Shown piece by piece: positions 6,544 through 13,976 of a stretch of DNA of 17,458 nucleotides; the stretch's first letter is position 1, and the number at the start of each line of letters is the position of its first letter. Source of the stretch: Candidatus Cloacimonadota bacterium. GTDB taxonomy: Bacteria; Hydrothermota; E44-bin80. The stretch covers positions 1 through 17,458 of the forward strand of contig SOKM01000141.1 in assembly GCA_004375785.1 (NCBI GenBank), given 5' to 3'. The notes beneath the pieces are model-generated. The model was not told the DNA's origin. It was given only the letters and a program-made list of their open reading frames with translations, and made no database searches. The translations under genes and the position numbers were made by a program.

Positions 6544-7924
6544 CTTTGAATATTTTCCCTCCTTTACTTCTTATAAATTTCTCTCCTGTCTTATAAATAT
6601 CACCCGCTCCTATAGTTATTACAAGGTCGTCTTTCTTAGTATTCTTTTTAAGATAGGTAATAATTTCTTCTTTATCTTTAATGTATGTCACGCTTCTATG
6701 ACCACAATCCTTGACTGCTTCATAGATAATTTTCCCTGTCACACCGGGAATGGGCGACTCTCTTGATGGATATATATCTGTAATTATTACTATGTCTGCT
6801 TCATTGAATGCAGTTGCAAATCTGTTCTTCAACTTCAGGGTTCTTGAGAAAAGATGAGGCTGAAAGACTGCGATAACCCTTCCCCCCCACCCACACCTTG
6901 CAGCTTCGAGAGTAACCTCTATCTCTCTCGGATGATGTGCGTAATCGTCAACAACCCATATCCCATCAACCTTTCCCTTTATCTCAAATCTTCTTCTGAC
7001 ACCATGAAACTTGAAAAGGCTCTCCTTTATTATTTCAAGAGCCACATTCAATTCAAGGCTCATCGCAATTGCGCCCAGTGCATTCGCTATATTATGCCTT
7101 CCTGGAACATTAAGTCCAATCCTTGCAAGTTCTTTTTCTCCACTTACGACAGTAAACCTCGAATGGAAGTTATCTATCTCAACATCAATAGCAGAAATAT
7201 CTGCCTGTCTTGAGAAACCATATGTTGTAGTCCTACGTTCAATCTCAGGAATAATGGACTGGACATCTGGTTCATCGAGACAAAGAATAACGCATCCATA
7301 GAATGGAACTTTCTGAGCAAATTCAAGAAAGGTTTTCTTGATTTCTTCGATGTTAGCATAGTTATCGAGATGCTCCTCGTCAATCGAGGTCACAAGGGCA
7401 AATGTGGGAAATAACTTCAGAAAAGACCTGTCGCTTTCGTCAGCCTCACAGACCATGTATTCCCCCCTTCCAAGTTTAGCATTGGTATCGAGGCTTCTCA
7501 GTCTTCCACCCACAACAATGGTTGGGTCCAATCCTGCATGCGTTAATATCAGACCAATCATAGAAGTAACAGTTGTTTTGCCATGAGTTCCAGCAACTGC
7601 AATAGCCTTTTTCATCCGCATCAATTCTGCAAGCATCTCGGCTCTTGGAATCACGGGTATCTTCAGATCCTGAGCTCTGCCTAACTCGACATTATCCTTT
7701 TTTACAGCAGATGAATATACTACCACATCAGCTCCTATGACATTGAGGGGATTGTGGCCTTTTTTTATCTTCGCTCCAAGAGACCTCAATCTCTTTGTTA
7801 TCTCACCTGATGCAATATCAGAACCTGAAATTTCAAAACCTATATTAAGAAGAACCTCTGCAATTCCGCTCATTCCTATTCCACCTATGCCGACAAAATG
7901 GACCCTCTTCACATTACGGAACAT
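6530..7924 (-). CDS. murC: UDP-N-acetylmuramate--L-alanine ligase MurC
   Basis: MurC adds L-alanine to UDP-MurNAc using ATP, the first amino acid of the stem peptide. The 464-residue protein starts with the UDP-substrate Rossmann motif GIGGIGMS (12-19). The ATP loop AGTHGKTT (111-118), EADESD (160-165), DEEHLD (182-187), PGRHNIANALGA (274-285), GVRRRFE (308-314) and DDYAHHP (326-332) follow in the order typical of MurC. The ATG has AGGAGG 5 nt upstream, the best ribosome binding site in the dcw cluster, and overlaps murG by 16 nt. All motifs are intact, so an active enzyme is expected. Confidence 0.98.
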   Translation of the reverse strand: MFRNVKRVHFVGIGGIGMSGIAEVLLNIGFEISGSDIASGEITKRLRSLGAKIKKGHNPLNVIGADVVVYSSAVKKDNVELGRAQDLKIPVIPRAEMLAELMRMKKAIAVAGTHGKTTVTSMIGLILTHAGLDPTIVVGGRLRSLDTNAKLGRGEYMVCEADESDRSFLKLFPTFALVTSIDEEHLDNYANIEEIKKTFLEFAQKVPFYGCVILCLDEPDVQSIIPEIERRTTTYGFSRQADISAIDVEIDNFHSRFTVVSGEKELARIGLNVPGRHNIANALGAIAMSLELNVALEIIKESLFKFHGVRRRFEIKGKVDGIWVVDDYAHHPREIEVTLEAARCGWGGRVIAVFQPHLFSRTLKLKNRFATAFNEADIVIITDIYPSRESPIPGVTGKIIYEAVKDCGHRSVTYIKDKEEIITYLKKNTKKDDLVITIGAGDIYKTGEKFIRSKGGKIFKDGYL

Positions 7925-9018
7925 TCACGCCTCCTGTTGGCAAGGGAGAGAACTCTTTTTGCTATCATATGGGCAGCATCCCTCTTACAAAACGAGAGTG
8001 CAGCTTCACTCATATTTCTTAATCTCTTCTTATCACTCAGCAAGGAGAGCATGAGGTTTGTTACCTTAACACTACTAAGTTCTTTATCCAGAAGCATAAC
8101 AGATGCACCAATCCGCTCCAGATACCCCGCATTCTCTTCCTGATGTCCCCCTGTGGCATAAGGATACGGAACAAGAACCGATGGAACGCCTCTTGCCGTC
8201 ATCTCTGCTATGGAAAGTGCACCAGCCCTTGAAAAGAGAATATCAGCTGCAGCATAAGCCAGGTTCATCCTTTCGATAAATGGAAATACCATTACATTCG
8301 CCTTTGTATCTCCTAAAGCCTTTTTTACCCACTTAAAGTCATCTGTCCCTGTCTGAAAGATAAACTGGATATGAAGAAAGGTGTTATTTTTTAAAACCTC
8401 AAGGAATACCTCGTTTATAGACCTGGCACCATGACTGCCTCCAAAAATGAGAACGGTCTTCTTTCCTCTATCGAGTTTAAAATATTCAATTGCTTCCTCG
8501 CGTGTTCCTTCAAAAATTGTATCCCTGAGTGGATTCCCTGTTACATAGAGCTTTTTTGCCAAAAGAATTAATTTTGCTTTCTTATGAGCAACATGAACCT
8601 CGGTCACATATCTGGAAAGCATCCTTGTTGAAAACCCTGGATAACTATCCTGTTCGCTGATTAGCGTTGGAATACCGAAAAGGATTCCAAAGAGAAGAGG
8701 AACGAAGGATGCGTAACCACCTGTTCCGACAATCACTCCCGGTTTCTTCAGGAGAAGGATGAATAAAAAAAGTATAATACTAACAGTAAGGAATAGAGGA
8801 AAAATCATCCTTTCTGAGATTCTTTTTCCAAGAAAACCCTTTACAGGTAATGAATAACACTTAAACCCCTCTTTCACTATAATCTTTCTCTCCTTTGTTT
8901 TACCTGTTACAATAAAGACAATTTCTGTCCTCTTATCAATTTTTCTTATCTCACGAGCGATAGCGATTCCGGGGTAAAGATGCCCTCCGGTTCCACCCGC
9001 TGCTATAATAACCTTCAT
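7909..9018 (-). CDS. murG: Lipid II synthase MurG (UDP-GlcNAc transferase)
   Basis: MurG is the GT28 glycosyltransferase that adds GlcNAc to lipid I on the cytoplasmic membrane face, giving lipid II. The 369-residue protein has GGTGGH (8-13), SEQDSYPG (121-128; acceptor domain), GNPLR (161-165), FGGSHGA (192-198; usually GGSQGA), SRAGALSIAE (263-272) and GGHQEENA (290-297) of the donor site. A hydrophobic stretch at about 72-90 is longer than in well-known MurG proteins and matches the membrane-contacting patch. AAAGGAA lies 5 nt before the ATG. Its first 68 nt also encode the C-terminus of ftsW in another frame. It overlaps murC by 16 nt. Confidence 0.97.
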   Translation of the reverse strand: MKVIIAAGGTGGHLYPGIAIAREIRKIDKRTEIVFIVTGKTKERKIIVKEGFKCYSLPVKGFLGKRISERMIFPLFLTVSIILFLFILLLKKPGVIVGTGGYASFVPLLFGILFGIPTLISEQDSYPGFSTRMLSRYVTEVHVAHKKAKLILLAKKLYVTGNPLRDTIFEGTREEAIEYFKLDRGKKTVLIFGGSHGARSINEVFLEVLKNNTFLHIQFIFQTGTDDFKWVKKALGDTKANVMVFPFIERMNLAYAAADILFSRAGALSIAEMTARGVPSVLVPYPYATGGHQEENAGYLERIGASVMLLDKELSSVKVTNLMLSLLSDKKRLRNMSEAALSFCKRDAAHMIAKRVLSLANRRRECSVM

Positions 9019-10126
9019 TTAGTTCCTTTCTGCTTTTCATCGAGATATTCACCAGGATTCCGACTGCAATAAAATTTGCAAGAAGTGAACTTCCCCCAAA
9101 ACTTACAAAAGGAAGCGGGAGTCCTGAGGTGGGCAGGACTCCAATTACAATACCAATATGGAGCAGTGCCATCACAAAAATATTAACAGTGAGAGCAAAG
9201 CCAAGTAGTTTTCCAAATTCATCCCTTGCATTTCTCGAAATTTTCACCCCTAATAGAAAAAGGAATAGAAATATACCAAATATGGGAGTTGCTTTCAGAA
9301 AACCAAGCTCTTCAGCTATAATTGCGAATATAAAATCGGAATAGGGCATAGGAAGGAAAAGGAGTTTCTCTCTGCCTGCTCCAAGCCCCACTCCCCAAAA
9401 ACCACCTGAACCAATCCCGATAAGAGATTGCTGGATTTGATAAGGCGGATTACCCTTCAAAAGGTCTACAAACAGACTAATCCTTCTTACCACATAATGA
9501 AAATGTAGAACTTTCACAAGTAATGGAAGAAAAAGCAATATTAGAAGAAGGCATATAAGGATATGTTTTGTTTTCACCCCTGCAACAAAAAGTAACAGGC
9601 AGGAAACGAGCAAAACAGAAAGTGCAGAACTGAAATTTGGCTGCAGCAGGATAAGCGATATATATGCCATCGTTATACCGAAAAGAGGGAGAAATCCGTG
9701 AAGAAAATCTTCTTTTTTTCTTACCTTAGAACTCAATGCACTCGCAAGATATATAAATAGAAAGAGCCTTGCAAAATCTACAGGCATAAATGTTCTTCCC
9801 ATTATTACAATCCATCTCTTTGCACCATTTATCTCTTTTCCCCATATAAGCACAAATATAAGCATACAAAACCCAAGAATCAAAAAAACCTTTGCAAACT
9901 TTTTGAGAAGAGAGTAATTTGATACTGCTGCTATGAAAAATAGAAAGAAACCAATCACGAGAGGAAATAGTTGCCTTTTCAGGAAGATTGAAGTGCTCTT
10001 TAGCTTTGTCACCTCAAGCGCATAAAATGAAGAAGAGCTGTAAACCATCACAATCCCGATTGAAACAAGTGAAAGCACAGAAAAAAGAAAAAGAATATCT
10101 ATCTCTTTAATGTTCGATTTTACCAT
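8951..10126 (-). CDS. ftsW: SEDS peptidoglycan polymerase FtsW (divergent)
   Basis: FtsW is the multi-pass SEDS glycosyltransferase that polymerises lipid II at the septum with the class B PBP. The 391-residue protein has about ten hydrophobic segments, the KRWI site (103-106), YQIQQSLIGIGSGG (229-242), GLGAGREKLLFLP and the proposed catalytic aspartate Asp264 in SDFIFA. LPTSGLPLPFVSFGGSS (331-347) matches the late conserved block. Several normally conserved positions differ: MPVDF (114-118) in place of QPSEF, QPNFSS (162-167) for QPDFGT, and LPMPYSDF (258-265) for LPEAHTDF. The last 22 codons overlap murG and look non-conserved. Gene order next to murG and murD favours FtsW over RodA. Confidence 0.92.
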   Translation of the reverse strand: MVKSNIKEIDILFLFSVLSLVSIGIVMVYSSSSFYALEVTKLKSTSIFLKRQLFPLVIGFFLFFIAAVSNYSLLKKFAKVFLILGFCMLIFVLIWGKEINGAKRWIVIMGRTFMPVDFARLFLFIYLASALSSKVRKKEDFLHGFLPLFGITMAYISLILLQPNFSSALSVLLVSCLLLFVAGVKTKHILICLLLILLFLPLLVKVLHFHYVVRRISLFVDLLKGNPPYQIQQSLIGIGSGGFWGVGLGAGREKLLFLPMPYSDFIFAIIAEELGFLKATPIFGIFLFLFLLGVKISRNARDEFGKLLGFALTVNIFVMALLHIGIVIGVLPTSGLPLPFVSFGGSSLLANFIAVGILVNISMKSRKELNEGYYSSGWNRRASLPRNRYRS

Positions 10127-11474
10127 TTTTTAATCTACCTACACTCTCTTTAAAACAATTCCCTCTGTCAGCAAAATCACGGAACATATCAAAGCTCGCC
10201 CCCCCGGGCGACAGCAGCACTGAATCACCAGGAGAAGCGTGTCCATAAGCAATCTCTGTCGCCTCCTCCATTTTTTTAGCAATAGTAAACCTCTCATAGT
10301 CATTTTTTTGAAGATATGCTGCAAGAACAGGGGCACTTTCACCTATAATAATAGTGTATTTCGCTTTCATAATTGTTTTAACCATTTTTTCAAGTTCGAG
10401 ATTTTTGTTCTTTCCACCACATATCAAAACAAAGGGGGTTGTCAAGCTCTCTATACTTCTCTTAAAGGCTACAGGGTTAGTGCACATAGAATTATTAACA
10501 AATCTTACACCATTAATCTCGCAAACGAATTCAAGGCGGTGAGGAACACCCTTGAACTGTCTTACCGTTTTTCCAATGGCTTCGATATCACAACCTGCTA
10601 ATATACTCGCTGTAGATGCAGCAAGCACATTTTCAAGGTTATGCATCCCCTGCAGGAGAACATCTTTCTTCTTAAAGAGCAATCTCTTTACTCCTTCCTG
10701 ACTATTGTAAAACACTTTATCTTCAAAAAGGAAAATCCCATTTTCCACTTTTGTCTTCAAACTAAAGAAGTAGACATTCGATCTTACTTCCTGTTTAGTT
10801 TCCCTTGTAATTTTATCATCGTAATTCAGGATGCAGTAATCACCCTCATCCTGATTCATAAAAACTCTCTTTTTTAACCCTACATATGTTTTGAAATCTC
10901 TATGCCTATCAAGATGGTCGGGTGTAATGTTTGTTATTATTCCGATATATGGCTTAAACAGCCTTATTGTTTCGAGCTGAAAAGTACTTACTTCTGCAAC
11001 AATTATCGTCTGGTTACCAGAATTCAGGACAACTTCTGAAAGTGGAAGCCCCGGAGAAATATTTCCCCCGAGTGCTGCCTTAAAACCTCCTTCAACAAGC
11101 ATCTCTTTAATCAAAGCAGAGGTTGTAGTTTTACCATTAGTCCCCGTAACAGCAATCAACCTGCCTTCAAAAATCCTCGATGCCAGCTCAATTTCACCCA
11201 TTATCTCTATCCCTCTTTTCCTTGCTTCTTTTAAGACCGGATGGTCCTGTTGAATACCAGGGCTTACAACAATAAGTTCTGATTCATATACCCTCTCTGT
11301 ATGTTTACCCTTTTCAAAATCGATTCCAGAAATTAGAACATCGGGTTCTCCTGCATCACTTCCAAAAACTATCGCATCTTTTGAAAGAAGAAGTTTACTT
11401 ACAGCTATCCCGCTTCTTCCAAGACCTAACACTGTCACCTTTCTACCTTGTAATTCTATTGTCCTTTTCTTCAT
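10107..11474 (-). CDS. murD: UDP-N-acetylmuramoylalanine--D-glutamate ligase MurD
   Basis: MurD adds D-glutamate to UDP-MurNAc-L-Ala using ATP. The 455-residue protein has the N-terminal nucleotide-sugar motif GLGRSG (17-22), ATP loop GTNGKTTT (111-118), EVSTFQLE (161-168), MHNLEN (277-282), PHRLE (311-315) and LLSPGGASFDMF (420-431). The usual NDSK(A/G)TN motif near the active site reads NNSMCTN (327-333), losing the aspartate and lysine of the common form. The ATG overlaps the mraY stop as ATGA, and the gene overlaps ftsW by 20 nt. The identity is secure from motif order and context. Confidence 0.96.
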   Translation of the reverse strand: MKKRTIELQGRKVTVLGLGRSGIAVSKLLLSKDAIVFGSDAGEPDVLISGIDFEKGKHTERVYESELIVVSPGIQQDHPVLKEARKRGIEIMGEIELASRIFEGRLIAVTGTNGKTTTSALIKEMLVEGGFKAALGGNISPGLPLSEVVLNSGNQTIIVAEVSTFQLETIRLFKPYIGIITNITPDHLDRHRDFKTYVGLKKRVFMNQDEGDYCILNYDDKITRETKQEVRSNVYFFSLKTKVENGIFLFEDKVFYNSQEGVKRLLFKKKDVLLQGMHNLENVLAASTASILAGCDIEAIGKTVRQFKGVPHRLEFVCEINGVRFVNNSMCTNPVAFKRSIESLTTPFVLICGGKNKNLELEKMVKTIMKAKYTIIIGESAPVLAAYLQKNDYERFTIAKKMEEATEIAYGHASPGDSVLLSPGGASFDMFRDFADRGNCFKESVGRLKNGKIEH

Positions 11475-12553
11475 CTTATCTTAAGGGTACTTAAACCTAT
11501 AAGTGCTAAAAGGATTGCAATAATCCAGAACCTTACAACAATTTTTTGCTCAGGCCAGCCTAATTTTTCAAAGTGGTGGTGAATAGGCGCCATCCTGAAA
11601 AGCCTTTTCCCCTTTGTCAACTTAAAATAGATAACCTGTATAATAACTGACATTGCCTCTATTAGAAAAAAACCGCCAAGCAGTATAAGAAGTATCTCCT
11701 GTTTAATCAAAATAGCAGTAACAGCAAGAATTCCGCCAAGGGCAAGTGAACCTGTATCACCCATAAAAACCTGTGCGGGATGCGCGTTAAACCAGAGGAA
11801 ACCAAGCGCTGCTCCTGCTATGGAAATGCAGAGTATCGTCAATTCACCACTCCCATATATATAAAGAATATTAAGATATTCACTGATTTTCACGTTTCCT
11901 GTTATGTATGTTAATATGCCATAACCAACTGCTGTAACCATAATAAGACCTGTTGCAAGTCCATCGAGTCCATCAGTTATATTAACTGCATTTGACGTCC
12001 CGACAATTACAAATATAATGAATGGTATATAAAACCATCCGAGATTGAGGAAAATATTCTTAAGAAAAAGCAGACTGGTCATATTTTCATATCCTCTGAC
12101 CTGCGGCATAAATGAAAGGGTAACTCCGAGTATAAGACCGAGAACAAACTGGCCGAGCAACTTCGTTTTTGCACTAAGACCTGTCTTTTGCTTGACCTTC
12201 AATACATCATCTATTATACCGATTCCCCCGAGCCAGATGAGAGAGGTGAGGGAAATAAGGATAAATCTATTACTAAGGTCTGCCCAGAGGAGTACGGAGA
12301 CAACTATGCTGATTAGCATAATAATCCCGCCCATTGTAGGTGTTCCCTTCTTTTTCCTGTGTGCCTCTTCAAGGTATGGTCTGAGATTATCCCTGATTCC
12401 AATCTTTCTGAGCCATCGAATCAAGGGTGGTCCAAGGAAAAAACAGAGCAGGAGAGATGTGACTGCAGCATAACTCGCCCTGAATGTAATATACCTGAAA
12501 ACATTCAGAAATGAAAAGTGTTCTTTTAAAGGCGTTAGTAAAAGATATAGCAC
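11471..12553 (-). CDS. mraY: Phospho-MurNAc-pentapeptide translocase MraY
   Basis: MraY transfers phospho-MurNAc-pentapeptide from UDP to undecaprenyl phosphate, giving lipid I, in the cytoplasmic membrane. The 360-residue protein has about ten membrane segments, GTPTMGG (70-76), the Asp-Asp pair (115-116), NAVNITDGLDGL (188-199), FNAHPAQVFMGDTGS (255-269) and the MraY-specific MAPIHHHFE (321-329). It starts at GTG (12553-12551). The start is supported by AGGA upstream and by the N-terminus NVFRYITFRA, which lines up with the E. coli protein. It follows murF after 25 nt and overlaps murD by 4 nt. Confidence 0.98.
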   Translation of the reverse strand: MLYLLLTPLKEHFSFLNVFRYITFRASYAAVTSLLLCFFLGPPLIRWLRKIGIRDNLRPYLEEAHRKKKGTPTMGGIIMLISIVVSVLLWADLSNRFILISLTSLIWLGGIGIIDDVLKVKQKTGLSAKTKLLGQFVLGLILGVTLSFMPQVRGYENMTSLLFLKNIFLNLGWFYIPFIIFVIVGTSNAVNITDGLDGLATGLIMVTAVGYGILTYITGNVKISEYLNILYIYGSGELTILCISIAGAALGFLWFNAHPAQVFMGDTGSLALGGILAVTAILIKQEILLILLGGFFLIEAMSVIIQVIYFKLTKGKRLFRMAPIHHHFEKLGWPEQKIVVRFWIIAILLALIGLSTLKIR

Positions 12554-12558
12554 TTTAC

Positions 12559-12582
12559 TTACTTCCTTTTACTCATATTCAT
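12559..12582 (-). other. Seven-codon minicistron bridging murF and mraY
   Basis: An ATG at 12582-12580 overlaps the murF stop as ATGA and opens a frame reading MNMSKRK that ends at TAA (12561-12559), only 5 nt before the mraY GTG. The mraY ribosome binding site lies inside it. It could pass terminating ribosomes from murF to mraY, or it may be chance. Confidence 0.25.
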
Positions 12583-13976
12583 CCTTTGTGTCTTTGAGCC
12601 TTAGTGGCTGAACTGTTTGCCTTTATGTTTTTAATTAGGGCATCTGCTACTATGTCAAGCCGATTGTTATGCGACCCTTTTATAAGAATAACATCGCCTT
12701 TTCTAATCAAACGAGTAAGTTTCCTTGTTAGTTTTTCCCTGTCCATAAAATGTTCGACCTTTCCCTTAAAACCATTTTTCCGGAGACTCCTGAGGATATG
12801 AATTGAAAGAGAACCGTAAAGAAAAATGACATCGAAACCATACCGGTGTAATCTTCTCCCAACCTCTCTGTGAAACTCCACCCTTCTTTTTCCAAGTTCG
12901 AGCATATCTCCCAGGCAGGCAATCTTTCGTTTCCCCTCCTCTTGTGAAACCACTGAAAGTGCCGCTGCCATTGAATCTGGATTTGCATTATAACTATCGT
13001 TGTAAACAGTAACTCCTTCTATCGTGATCCTGTTCAGTCTCAGAGGTTCTGGCCTTAGAGACCTTAACCTCTCCTTGATTTCCTTACTCCCGAATCCAAA
13101 GAGACTGGATATAGCAATTGCTGTTAGAGCATTATAAATATTGAATTTTCCAGGTAGTGGAAGATAAAAAGAACCTTCGCCATTCACTGCAAAAGATGAA
13201 CCTCTACTTCCTGTTTTAATATCACCCGCCCTGAAATCGGATGGATTTACTATTCCATAGGTTATTACCTCTGCCTTTGTCCTACCTCGCATTTTCATAA
13301 GATAGGTGTCGTCACTATTCAAAATTGCCACATCCCCTTTCTTCAGGTAACGAAGAAGTTCTGACTTTGCATTGGCAACATTCTGAACGGACCCCAGGAA
13401 CTGAAGGTGTCCCCTTCCAATATTCGTAATTACTCCTACCTGTGGCTCAGCAATGATTGAAAGTCTTTTTATTTCTCCAGGTTTGTTCATAGCCAACTCA
13501 AGAATTGCAACCTCTGTTTCTTTATTTATCTGAAATATGGAAAGTGGAAGTCCAACCAGATTGTTGTAATTTTTCATACTTTCACAACATTTATACCTAT
13601 CCTTGAGCAGCCTATATATAATTCTTCTTGCTGTTGTTTTTCCACTCGTTCCTGTAATTGCAACACATTTCACATTAAATCTTTGTCTCCACTTTCTTGC
13701 TAAATTTCCCAATGCATTAAGCGTATCTTTCACTTTTATAAAATCTTTTCTTAGTTCTGATGGCTTTTCAACTACCACACAGGAAGCCCCTCTACTGAGA
13801 GCCTCTTTACAGAAAGAGTGACCGTCATAATGTTCACCTTTGAGTGCAAAAAAGACTTCGCCTTTCTTAATAGTTCTTGAATCGATAGATAGACCGGTGA
13901 TCTTTTTTCTATTTCCAGCAAGTTTTCCTCCCGTCGCCTTCAGTATGAAATCAAGTGTTAAACCTGGGACTCTCAT
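12579..13976 (-). CDS. murF: UDP-MurNAc-tripeptide--D-alanyl-D-alanine ligase MurF
   Basis: MurF adds D-Ala-D-Ala to UDP-MurNAc-tripeptide, completing the cytoplasmic pentapeptide precursor. The 465-residue protein shows the ATP loop GTSGKTT (109-115), NYNNLVGLPL (136-145), ELAMNKPGEI (160-169; usually E-L/M-GMNxxGEI), NIGRGHLQFLGS (185-196; usually HLExFGS), YNDSYNANP (325-333) and GDMLELG (356-362). The last residues SSATKAQRHKG are not MurF-like. They are encoded by a segment matching a dispersed intergenic repeat that has supplied the stop codon. It overlaps murE by 4 nt. The lack of ddl nearby means D-Ala-D-Ala must be made by an enzyme encoded elsewhere. Confidence 0.96.
   Translation of the reverse strand: MRVPGLTLDFILKATGGKLAGNRKKITGLSIDSRTIKKGEVFFALKGEHYDGHSFCKEALSRGASCVVVEKPSELRKDFIKVKDTLNALGNLARKWRQRFNVKCVAITGTSGKTTARRIIYRLLKDRYKCCESMKNYNNLVGLPLSIFQINKETEVAILELAMNKPGEIKRLSIIAEPQVGVITNIGRGHLQFLGSVQNVANAKSELLRYLKKGDVAILNSDDTYLMKMRGRTKAEVITYGIVNPSDFRAGDIKTGSRGSSFAVNGEGSFYLPLPGKFNIYNALTAIAISSLFGFGSKEIKERLRSLRPEPLRLNRITIEGVTVYNDSYNANPDSMAAALSVVSQEEGKRKIACLGDMLELGKRRVEFHREVGRRLHRYGFDVIFLYGSLSIHILRSLRKNGFKGKVEHFMDREKLTRKLTRLIRKGDVILIKGSHNNRLDIVADALIKNIKANSSATKAQRHKG
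12582..12607. repeat. Dispersed-type repeat forming the 3' end of murF
   Basis: On the minus strand this reads CCACTAAGGCTCAAAGACAC followed by AAAGGA. From memory this matches an intergenic repeat (ACTAAGGCACAAAGGCAC type) found in many copies in diverse bacterial genomes. Here it is translated as ATKAQRHKG at the end of MurF. Other copies are not visible in the window. Confidence 0.5.

Noticed and set aside
6161..6766. 201-codon plus-strand frame opposite murB and murC
   Set aside because: It is antisense to two clearly conserved genes and its translation shows no domain; it is a shadow of their codon usage.
8951..10126. Alternative call of the SEDS gene as RodA
   Set aside because: The gene sits between murD and murG next to a class B PBP cluster, the classical FtsW position, although motif divergence leaves a small doubt.
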